From JAFCCL01 sp041645325 (GTDB lineage: Archaea; Iainarchaeota; Iainarchaeia; Iainarchaeales; GCA-2688035), in contig JBAZQI010000030.1 in NCBI GenBank assembly GCA_041645325.1, positions 1-11,547 on the forward strand: a stretch of 11,547 nt of DNA. Reading direction: 5' to 3'. Both the position numbers and the translations under genes were made by a program. The notes below the pieces were generated by a model, which worked only from the letters and a program-made list of their open reading frames with translations, was not told where the DNA came from and did not search any database. This document shows positions 6,271-11,547 of the stretch, in pieces. Numbering within the stretch: the stretch's first letter is position 1; every line of letters begins with the position of its first letter.

Positions 6271-6279
6271 TTAAATTAA
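6271..6279 (+). promoter_or_regulatory. TATA box for a leaderless methyltransferase-like transcript
   Basis: TTAAATTAAG begins 3 nt after the GGGP synthase stop and is centred about 25 nt before the ATG at 6300, which has no Shine-Dalgarno. This geometry predicts a leaderless mRNA. Confidence 0.45.
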
Positions 6280-6299
6280 GTTGCGCTGATTCCTTTGTT

Positions 6300-7088
6300 A
6301 TGGGTTCTTTGAGAAAGCTAAGGCGGGGCCAAGGGCCTCTTGATATGTCAAGGACGCGTGTTAAGGGCGGGTTGACCTCCCAGCCTTATTTATACCGCTT
6401 TTTGGAGACTGCCCTTGGCAAGCCTGTTGATTCAAGAGAAGCTGCAGAAACGCAGGCCAATTTTTTCCGTCTTCTGCGTGAAACGTACAAGCCAACAATT
6501 TCTTTGGATGAATTGAGGGTAATTTGGGATCGCATTGCATCGAGTGGCTGGAACAGGACGATTCCAAGATCTTTGTCTATTAAAGATATTTGCCTTATCA
6601 GGGACAATGGCTGCATTAAGCCGAATGACGCGGTTGCAAGCCTTGCCAGCGGGACCGCCGCTGTGGAGGCTTTTATTGCAAAGAATTTTGTGCCTAATGG
6701 GCACGTAACTTGCGTTGACATTTCTTCCAGAATGAGCGCTTTTGCCGAGCAGACAAAGCGTTTGGCTAACGCCGGGAATATGTCAATTTTAACTGCGTCT
6801 GCCACTGCAACGGGGTTGCCTTCGGCTTCGCAGGACAAAGTGATTTCCATAAGGCCAACAATTTACGACACAGTTCACTGGCAGCCATTTGTCAGGGAAG
6901 CTAGGAGAATAATAAAGGAAACGCCTGATTCAAAATTTATTCTGCTATTTGAAGTTGTGAAGCCGGAAAATGCCGGCAGGATTTTGAAGAGCCTTGAAGA
7001 GAACGGCTTTAAGCCCGAAAGGCAAATTGTTGAAGGCAAAATGTTGGGCCACGAAGTTATAATGGTTATTGCAAAGCCAGTTCACTGA
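6300..7088 (+). CDS. Divergent class I SAM-dependent methyltransferase-like protein
   Basis: This is a 262-residue protein whose second half looks like a Rossmann-fold methyltransferase. A motif I-like stretch is at 112-125 (VASLASGTAAVEAF), a strand with an acidic end (VTCVDIS, Asp140) would contact the ribose of SAM, and later come ATATGLPSASQDKVISI (about 168-184) and FILLFEVVKPEN (213-224), typical of the methyltransf_11 group. Motif I is degenerate: the usual D/E-x-G-x-G-x-G glycines are largely Ser/Ala, so SAM binding is not certain. The N-terminal 100 residues (Arg-rich start, then a helical region) match nothing I recognise; no substrate can be named. The transcript is probably leaderless. 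It converges with the epimerase gene and its stop overlaps that gene by 7 bp. Confidence 0.6.
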   Translation: MGSLRKLRRGQGPLDMSRTRVKGGLTSQPYLYRFLETALGKPVDSREAAETQANFFRLLRETYKPTISLDELRVIWDRIASSGWNRTIPRSLSIKDICLIRDNGCIKPNDAVASLASGTAAVEAFIAKNFVPNGHVTCVDISSRMSAFAEQTKRLANAGNMSILTASATATGLPSASQDKVISIRPTIYDTVHWQPFVREARRIIKETPDSKFILLFEVVKPENAGRILKSLEENGFKPERQIVEGKMLGHEVIMVIAKPVH

Positions 7089-7969
7089 TCTTGTTGCTTA
7101 AGTTCTTCAATAGTTTTTTTCACGGCTTCTTCCATTGTTGTTTTTGCTTTCCAGCCGAGCGCGTTTATTTTTGACGTGTCGTAGCTTCTTTTTCTTGCAA
7201 GCCTGTCGATGTGCTCACAGCTCACAATGCCCTTGTTTCCATTGAGCAATGCGCCGAGCTTTGCAAGCCACACTGGCATTGTTTTTATTTTTCGTTTTAT
7301 TCCCAATTGCTTTTGCATTTCTTCGTAAAGCTGCCTGAGCGTTGGCCTGTCCTGTTCCGCAACAATGAATGTTTCGCCAATGCATTCTTTTTTCCCAAGC
7401 ACGAATAGCAATGCCGAAACAAGGTCGTCAACATAGATTGTTTGCCATTCCTGTTTTCCGCCGCCTATCAATGGAAATCCTTTTTTCACGAGCTTCACAA
7501 TGCCTTCCCAGTAGGCATTCGGGCCCAATACAAGCGCGCTTCTCACAATTGTAATGGGGAGCATTTCCTGCGATTCAAGCACGATTTTTTCGGCTTTTGC
7601 CTTGCTTTTTTCGTACTGTGTCCTTGGGGCAAAAGGGCTTTTTTCGCTTGCCCTTTCTTTGCAGCCTGCGTTCACTCCAACAGTGCTTAGAAAAATAAAT
7701 TGTGAGCACCTTTGCCTTGCCGCCGCGTTGAGAATGTTTTCGGTTCCCCAGACGTTCACTTTTTCGAGCTGTGCGCTTTTTTCGTCAAGCACTGCTGCAA
7801 GGTGAAAAACAGCGTCAATGCCGTTGCATGCCTGCGTGCACTGCGCTGTATCAAGCAAATCGTTTCCAAGTTCAATGTCAAACTCTTTCACAGAGTGGCC
7901 TTTTTGTTCCAGTGCCTTAACAAGCCTTCTGCCGACAAAACCCCTGCTTCCTGTGACAAGAACCCTCAT
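7082..7969 (-). CDS. NAD-dependent epimerase/dehydratase (extended short-chain dehydrogenase)
   Basis: This is a 295-residue extended SDR. The N-terminal dinucleotide-binding motif is GSRGFVG (7-13), and an acidic residue at the end of strand 2 (Asp31) favours NAD over NADP. HLAAV (56-60) is typical. The active site shows Ser95-Thr96 (FLSTVG) and Tyr119-xxx-Lys123 (YEKSK), so catalytic residues are intact. VRSALVLGP (142-150) and YVDDLVSALL (179-188) are classic for the sugar-nucleotide epimerase/complex I NDUFA9-like branch. Substrates in this branch include nucleotide sugars and sterol-like compounds; the sequence does not decide. The ATG at 7969 lies about 6 nt after the transcript start predicted from the palindromic TATA box at 7997-8008. 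It is divergent from the MFS transporter and convergent with the methyltransferase-like gene. Confidence 0.9.
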   Translation of the reverse strand: MRVLVTGSRGFVGRRLVKALEQKGHSVKEFDIELGNDLLDTAQCTQACNGIDAVFHLAAVLDEKSAQLEKVNVWGTENILNAAARQRCSQFIFLSTVGVNAGCKERASEKSPFAPRTQYEKSKAKAEKIVLESQEMLPITIVRSALVLGPNAYWEGIVKLVKKGFPLIGGGKQEWQTIYVDDLVSALLFVLGKKECIGETFIVAEQDRPTLRQLYEEMQKQLGIKRKIKTMPVWLAKLGALLNGNKGIVSCEHIDRLARKRSYDTSKINALGWKAKTTMEEAVKKTIEELKQQDQ

Positions 7970-7996
7970 AATGCTAAGCCTTTGGGGGTTAGTTAT

Positions 7997-8008
7997 ATTA
8001 AATTTAAT
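7997..8008. promoter_or_regulatory. Palindromic TATA element shared by epimerase and MFS genes
   Basis: ATTAAATTTAAT is a perfect 12-bp palindrome in the middle of a 71-bp divergent spacer. Its centre is about 27 nt from 7975 (epimerase start codon at 7969) and from 8030 (MFS start codon at 8041). One TBP site could therefore direct both transcripts. Confidence 0.5.
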
Positions 8009-8040
8009 GCGCTTCCTTTTACCAGAAAAGGTGTCTTTGC

Positions 8041-9306
8041 TTGATCAACCACTACCTGAATTTTCTTTACACCGAGGTTCAAAGCGACCTTAATGAAATT
8101 CCGCGCGGCGTAAAGACCATTATTTTCGGCCTGTTTGTCTACATGATTGCTTGGGGCATTCTTGACCCCTTTTTTTCAATCCTTTTGCACCAGGTGATTG
8201 GAAACTATTCGCTGACAGGCCTGGTTTACGGAAGCTTTTTCGTTGTGGGCGCGATTTTTTCAGCGCCTGTGGGTTGCCTTGCCGACAAGGTCAACCAGAT
8301 AAAGTTCGCGGTTTTTGCAATTTTTTCCTATCCCCTAGTCAGCCTTTTTTACTTTGTCTCGTTTTTTTTCCCCGCCGGAATGTCTGTAATTATGCTGTTT
8401 TTTGCAAGGGCTCTGAACGGCGCCTGTGCGCTTTTTTGGGTCATGGCCGAGAGCTTTATAAGGAAAAAATCGCCAAAGGGCAAAACCTCGGCGACCTTCG
8501 GCCTTTACATTACCTTCCAAAGGCTTGCATATGTTATAGCGCCAATAATCATAATCCCCCTGGTGCTTTTCTTCGGCCTGAATTTCCAAAACCTTCACTG
8601 GCTGCTGCTTGCAATTATTCCCTTTTCCATTGCCAGCGGGCTGATAATTTCAAGGATAAAAGACCAGGGCGAGCCCGTGATGCAGGGCATTCAGGATGTG
8701 ATGGTGAAGGACAACATCGTAAAAAAAGAGCTGAGGGATATGAAGCAAATTGGCATTGTTGGCTACCTTTGCTTGGCCCTAGCATTTTTCATGAGGGCGC
8801 TTGAGTCAATACTCATTTTTCTCGTGCCGCTCTACGCCCTGTCCATTAAACTGAGCATAATTGAGATATCGCTTCTTTTCGGCGCAATAAGCCTGCCTTT
8901 CCTTCTTTCCTTTTTCCTTGCGGAATTGTCGGACAGGTTCAGCAAAGCAAGCATAATCTGCCTTGGCTTTGCCTGTTCGGCCATTATCCTGTTTGCCATT
9001 GCCTTTTCAGGGGAATCGCACGCTGTTCTGGTTGTCGCTTGCTTTGCCCTGGGCTTTTTGCTTGCCATACTCCAACCTGCAATAAACGGCCTGATAACAG
9101 ACATCACGCCGCGTGTGAACGACGGCGAAATCACAGGGCTTTACATGACTGTGATAATGATAAGCGGCTTTTTGAGCGCCGCCGCAATCGGAATGCTCTC
9201 CGACCTTGTTGGCCTGACTTTTCCCTTTATTGTCCTTGGGGCAATTCTCATTTGCCTTGCCTTGTCAACATTTGCGCTCAGGTCAAAAATCGTGGTGAGG
9301 ATCTGA
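8041..9306 (+). CDS. Major facilitator superfamily transporter
   Basis: This 421-residue integral membrane protein has about 12 hydrophobic segments in two halves joined by a charged cytoplasmic loop (about 205-236, rich in Lys, Glu and Asp). The MFS motif A between TM2 and TM3 is seen as GCLADKV (78-84), and its counterpart in the second half as ELSDRF (295-300). FARALNGACALFWVMAESFI (121-140) lies in TM4. MFS proteins are secondary transporters, commonly drug or metabolite exporters; the substrate is not deducible. The start is TTG at 8041, supported by AAGGTG about 8 nt upstream. A cytosine deaminase gene follows after 22 nt, probably in the same transcript, which hints at but does not prove a base-related substrate; known cytosine permeases belong to a different family (NCS1). 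Confidence 0.9.
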   Translation: MINHYLNFLYTEVQSDLNEIPRGVKTIIFGLFVYMIAWGILDPFFSILLHQVIGNYSLTGLVYGSFFVVGAIFSAPVGCLADKVNQIKFAVFAIFSYPLVSLFYFVSFFFPAGMSVIMLFFARALNGACALFWVMAESFIRKKSPKGKTSATFGLYITFQRLAYVIAPIIIIPLVLFFGLNFQNLHWLLLAIIPFSIASGLIISRIKDQGEPVMQGIQDVMVKDNIVKKELRDMKQIGIVGYLCLALAFFMRALESILIFLVPLYALSIKLSIIEISLLFGAISLPFLLSFFLAELSDRFSKASIICLGFACSAIILFAIAFSGESHAVLVVACFALGFLLAILQPAINGLITDITPRVNDGEITGLYMTVIMISGFLSAAAIGMLSDLVGLTFPFIVLGAILICLALSTFALRSKIVVRI

Positions 9307-9328
9307 ATGTTTTTTAGGAGGCACAACA

Positions 9329-9772
9329 ATGGCGTCAATTGACAAATTCATGAAGGCCGCGATTTCCGAGGCAAAAAAAGGGCTTGCCGAGGGCGGCATT
9401 CCAATTGGTTCAGTGCTTGTGAAAAACGGAAGGATAATAGGCCGCGGTCATAATATGCGCGTTCAGAAGTCAGACCCTTTGGCCCACGCAGAAATTGAAT
9501 GCATAAGGAATGCCGGCAGAATCAAGAGCTATAAGGGGGCAACGCTTTATTCAACGCTCATGCCTTGCTTCATGTGCGCCGGCGCAGTGGTTGAATTCAA
9601 AATTCCAAAGGTTGTGGCAGGCGAAAGCAAGTCCTTCAAGGGCGCGTGCAGTTTTATGGAACAGCACGGCATTAAGGTGAAAGACCTTGGCTTTGAGGAA
9701 TGCGCGGAAATGATGCGTTCCTTCATCAATGAAAATCCCGCGCTTTGGAAAGAGGACATAGGCAGGCTCTGA
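9329..9772 (+). CDS. Cytosine deaminase, yeast FCY1-like (zinc-dependent CDA fold)
   Basis: This 147-residue deaminase most resembles the small cytosine deaminase of yeast, which converts cytosine to uracil plus ammonia for pyrimidine salvage. Zinc ligands and the proton shuttle are present: His53 and Glu55 (LAHAEIE), Cys80 and Cys83 (PCFMC). Beyond the common CDA motifs it shares FCY1-specific features: GRGHNMR (38-44, Asn42), TLYSTLMPC, a conserved Phe103, and the C-terminal LWKEDIG (139-145) that closes over the base in the yeast enzyme. These argue against tRNA-adenosine deaminase TadA. AGGAGG at 9316-9321 makes the ATG at 9329 certain. It follows the MFS gene by 22 nt. FCY1-type enzymes are unusual in archaea, so acquisition by transfer is possible. 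Confidence 0.87.
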   Translation: MASIDKFMKAAISEAKKGLAEGGIPIGSVLVKNGRIIGRGHNMRVQKSDPLAHAEIECIRNAGRIKSYKGATLYSTLMPCFMCAGAVVEFKIPKVVAGESKSFKGACSFMEQHGIKVKDLGFEECAEMMRSFINENPALWKEDIGRL

Positions 9773-9794
9773 ATTAGTCGCGCAAAACAAATCT

Positions 9795-9831
9795 TTTTTA
9801 TACTGTTTATCTAATAGGTATATTAGGTGAT
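9795..9831 (+). promoter_or_regulatory. hicB promoter and ribosome binding site
   Basis: TTTTTTATACTG at about 9794-9805 is a TATA-like box, and AGGTGAT at 9825-9831 is an archaeal Shine-Dalgarno. It places GGTG 5 nt before the TTG at 9835; a second TTG at 9841 is the alternative start. Confidence 0.5.
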
Positions 9832-9834
9832 ATT

Positions 9835-10059
9835 TTGAGGTTGTCTGCTGTTATTAGCAAGGAAGAAGGCGAGTATGTTGCCTTGTGCCCTGAATTGGAT
9901 GTTGCTTCGCAGGGCGATTCCATAGAGGACGCGTTGGCTAATTTGAAGGAAGCAGTGGAATTGTACTTGGAAGATGAAAAGGACCTAAAGTTGCCTGAAG
10001 CAAGTCCTTTTGTCACAACTTTTGAAGTGAAAGTCTGTGCCTATAGCGAATGGCATTAA
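9835..10059 (+). CDS. hicB: HicB-family antitoxin
   Basis: This 74-residue protein has the partial RNase H-like HicB fold: N-terminal strand SAVISKEEGEYVALCPEL (4-21), then VASQGDSIEDALANLKEAVELYLED (23-47), which is the family signature. HicB binds and blocks the HicA mRNA-interferase and usually represses its own operon. The C-terminal DNA-binding domain found in longer HicB proteins is absent, as in many archaeal and short forms. The final residues (YSEWH) come from DNA that is part of the hairpin pair at 10042-10131. If those elements were removed, the frame would instead stop directly after EVKVCA, a usual HicB ending. The start is TTG, chosen for the AGGTGAT spacing. The partner hicA lies downstream. 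Confidence 0.88.
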   Translation: MRLSAVISKEEGEYVALCPELDVASQGDSIEDALANLKEAVELYLEDEKDLKLPEASPFVTTFEVKVCAYSEWH

Positions 10060-10089
10060 TAATTTAACATTTATTGCTCATTCGCTATA
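10042..10089. repeat. Hairpin element 1 at the hicB-hicA junction
   Basis: TATAGCGAATG (10042-10052) and CATTCGCTATA (10079-10089) form a perfect 11-bp inverted repeat around a 26-nt AT-rich loop. It begins inside the hicB 3' end and abuts element 2 exactly. Read as a small insertion it would be 44 bp flanked by TA dinucleotides, as for Tc1/IS630-type events. Confidence 0.6.
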
Positions 10090-10131
10090 AGTAAAAGACA
10101 ATTTATTGTTCAAAAAATTATGTCTTTTACT
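10090..10131. repeat. Hairpin element 2 at the hicB-hicA junction, flanked by an 8-bp direct repeat
   Basis: AGTAAAAGACA (10090-10100) and TGTCTTTTACT (10121-10131) form a perfect 11-bp inverted repeat around a 20-nt AT-rich loop. CTATAAGT occurs at 10085-10092 and again at 10130-10137, like a target-site duplication. Both elements are thus palindromes bounded by CTATA. No transposase is encoded, so they would be non-autonomous. Confidence 0.6.
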
Positions 10132-10172
10132 ATAAGTTTCCTGTTCTCTCAGGCAAAGAAGTCATCAAGGCA

Positions 10173-10358
10173 TTGGAAAAAGCCGGCTTCAAGTTTGTCA
10201 ATCAAAGAGGAAGCCATGTAAAGCTCAGAAAATTTGAAGCCGGAAGAAAATTGACGGTAATCGTTCCGCTAAAGCCTGTGATTAGAACCGGTACAATGAA
10301 GTCAATTCTAAGGCAAGCCAGCCTTGGCATTGAAGAACTGGTCAAATTTCTAAAATAG
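10173..10358 (+). CDS. hicA: HicA-family mRNA interferase toxin, 5' end displaced; possible pseudogene
   Basis: The 61 residues from the TTG at 10173 include the HicA core: KAGFKFVNQRGSHVKLRK with the catalytic His (GSH) and a C-terminal LRQASLGIEELVKFL. HicA is a small dsRBD-like RNase that cleaves mRNA when free of HicB. The conserved first part of the family is still encoded upstream in the same frame from 10134 (KFPVLSGKEVIKA), but no ATG, GTG or TTG precedes it before the stop TAA at 10092-10094. Starting at 10173 would delete the first strand and half of helix 1, so the toxin is probably inactive, or it uses a non-standard start (ATT at 10101 is the only near-start). I infer loss of the native start through the hairpin insertions. 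Confidence 0.75.
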   Translation: MEKAGFKFVNQRGSHVKLRKFEAGRKLTVIVPLKPVIRTGTMKSILRQASLGIEELVKFLK

Positions 10359-10398
10359 CGCTTTTTCAAGTATTGCAAGTCTTAGCCCGTTTTTCGAG

Positions 10399-11217
10399 TT
10401 AGATAAACAGCATTTCAATTATGTTTGGCCAAATCATTGCTGCAATGCAGCCCAGCAGGATGAAGGGGCCGAACGGCGGCATGCCCCTGTAAACAGGAAC
10501 CTTTTTCACTTTCGCTTTTTTCAGCCTTTCGATTTCTTTTTCCCCGAAAACCCCTTTGATTCCCAGCCCGAGCTTTTTTTTCAATTCCGGGTCAAGGAAT
10601 TCCACGGCAATGACCTCGTCTTCTTCAAGTTTTCCAACAGGCACGAGCCTGAGGAAAAAGCTGTGCCTTATCCCTTTCTCAAAGGCAAGGAACAGCAGTG
10701 CAAGGGCAAAAGCAAAGGCAAGCAGTGCAAACGCGCTGAAAGAAATTATTTCAAGGAAGAGCATTGCGGCAAGCCACGCCGCAAGCACAATTCCAAAAAC
10801 AACAGCCTTTTGCATTTCCTGCCTGTTTTCCTTCCAGTCAATTCCCTTTCTTGCGTACTTTACAACATAGTATGCCGAGTAGAAAACAACTCCCAGGATG
10901 CAGGCCGCAAACAGCGCGTTGAGCAAAAAAATCTGCCCCTGGTAGAAAGGCAGAAGAAAGGCGATTGCCGTGAACAGCTTGACATCCCCGCCGCCAACCT
11001 TTCCTGCATAATATACTGCATATCCTATGGCAAAAACAATTGTGCCGGCAAGAAGCCAGAGCCATTCTCCCTGCAAAAGATTCAGGGCAATGCCAGCTGC
11101 AATCATCGGGTATGTTATCCAATCAAGAATAAGGCCTGTTTTCGCATCAGTGTAAGCCGCCGCGGAACAGCCGGCAACAAGAACAATCATTCTCAAAAGC
11201 AAAAAATCAAGAGCCAT
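10399..11217 (-). CDS. Type IV prepilin/prearchaellin peptidase (A24 aspartic protease)
   Basis: This 272-residue polytopic membrane protease removes the short class III signal peptide from pilin- or archaellin-like proteins at the cytoplasmic face of the membrane. The two catalytic aspartates of family A24 are visible: Asp24 (YTDAKTGLILDWITYP) and Asp78 in the GxGD motif (KVGGGDVKLF, 73-82). Hydrophobic segments occur at about 5-22, 34-48, 52-71, 80-120 and 135-178, with a last one at 250-268. The soluble stretch 193-248 ending RGMPPFGPF matches the archaeal C-terminal domain type (Arc_PepC family) attached to EppA/FlaK-like peptidases. AGGT 7 nt before the ATG at 11217 fits. No pilin genes are in the window, so its substrates cannot be named. 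The upstream gene ends 14 nt away, suggesting co-transcription. Confidence 0.92.
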   Translation of the reverse strand: MALDFLLLRMIVLVAGCSAAAYTDAKTGLILDWITYPMIAAGIALNLLQGEWLWLLAGTIVFAIGYAVYYAGKVGGGDVKLFTAIAFLLPFYQGQIFLLNALFAACILGVVFYSAYYVVKYARKGIDWKENRQEMQKAVVFGIVLAAWLAAMLFLEIISFSAFALLAFAFALALLFLAFEKGIRHSFFLRLVPVGKLEEDEVIAVEFLDPELKKKLGLGIKGVFGEKEIERLKKAKVKKVPVYRGMPPFGPFILLGCIAAMIWPNIIEMLFI

Positions 11218-11231
11218 TTGTTTACCTTTTT

Positions 11232-11547
11232 TTATTTCTCCGGTCTTTGTGCGGGCTTTTTAAAGAACAGATAGTAAACCTCATCTAACCTTGGATATTT
11301 TTTACTTTTCCGTTTCGTGATGCGAAAATGCCTTATTCCATTGCGTGCCAATACACCCCTTATCTCGTCCAATTCAGCCTGTTTTACCCTGATTCCAATA
11401 TCCAATGCTGCAATGCCCCCTGAGTCCAGCAATTCTATAGCCTTCGTTATTGCTACTGCTTTATTTGGGTAATAGGCTGTTGTCCCTATATAGGAAAACA
11501 CAAAATCATACTTACCATCCAAGTTATGCATGCCTTCTATTATCTCG
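11232..11547 (-). CDS. Methyltransferase-like protein, C-terminal part (runs off the window)
   Basis: At least 105 residues are visible and the frame is open to the window edge, so the N-terminal half with motif I is missing. The visible part begins EIIEGMHNLDGKYDFVFSYIG, in the manner of the post-motif region of a class I SAM-dependent methyltransferase (EGDMxxL..YDxVxS). It continues with KAIELLDSGGIAALDIG (the typical 'L.pGG.l.i' strand) and ends in a basic tail (KRKSKKYPRLDEVYYLFFKKP). No substrate can be named from this fragment. It stops 14 nt before the prepilin peptidase, same strand, probably one operon. A methyltransferase fold is likely but not proven without the SAM-binding motif. 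Confidence 0.6.
   Translation of the reverse strand, partial: EIIEGMHNLDGKYDFVFSYIGTTAYYPNKAVAITKAIELLDSGGIAALDIGIRVKQAELDEIRGVLARNGIRHFRITKRKSKKYPRLDEVYYLFFKKPAQRPEK

Noticed and set aside
6386..6850. 154-codon minus-strand frame opposite the methyltransferase-like gene
   Set aside because: It has no family features; the plus-strand frame has a promoter, a proper start and a recognisable fold.
9329..9772. tRNA adenosine deaminase TadA
   Set aside because: HAE and PCxxC are shared by both, but GRGHNMR and the C-terminal LWKEDIG are specific to the FCY1-type cytosine deaminase.

Overview
The window comes from an archaeon. The evidence is a 7S-type SRP RNA, RadA recombinase, a three-OB-fold archaeal RPA with a zinc finger, geranylgeranylglyceryl phosphate synthase (archaeal ether lipids), a type IV prepilin/prearchaellin peptidase with an archaeal C-terminal domain, GGTG-type ribosome binding sites, TATA-like boxes about 25-27 nt upstream of predicted transcript starts, and TTG starts. 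Composition is moderate in GC and genes are small and tightly packed. A DPANN-type lineage is possible, but that is a guess from gene style and not from any phylogenetic marker I could test.

Layout: (1) 1-240: the 5' part of the SRP RNA on the minus strand, divergent from a small EF-Tu-domain-2-like protein gene. (2) 604-4611, minus strand: RPA followed by RadA. radA is interrupted by a 493-residue intein with a LAGLIDADG homing endonuclease. Between the two genes sits an array of 22-bp tandem repeats plus a perfect 12-bp hairpin that looks like a run of transcription terminators. (3) 4612-4766: a divergent promoter region with three related palindromic repeats. (4) 4767-7088, plus strand: a metallo-beta-lactamase-fold hydrolase with an altered zinc motif, GGGP synthase, and a divergent class I methyltransferase-like protein. 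(5) 7082-7969, minus: an NAD-dependent epimerase/dehydratase, converging with the methyltransferase (stops overlap by 7 bp). (6) 8041-9772, plus: an MFS transporter and a yeast-FCY1-like cytosine deaminase, probably one operon. (7) 9835-10358: a hicB-hicA toxin-antitoxin module whose gene junction appears broken by about 91 bp of two abutting hairpin elements. (8) 10399-11547, minus: an A24 prepilin peptidase preceded by the 3' end of a methyltransferase gene.

How the parts relate: RPA and RadA act on the same substrate (single-stranded DNA in recombination and repair) but appear transcriptionally insulated from each other. The most interesting non-coding structures are the hicBA junction insertion, the terminator-like tandem array after rpa, the triple palindrome in front of rpa, and two divergent gene pairs that each seem to share a single palindromic TATA element. 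No CRISPR array, tRNA, insertion sequence with transposase, or clearly new multi-gene defence system is visible.
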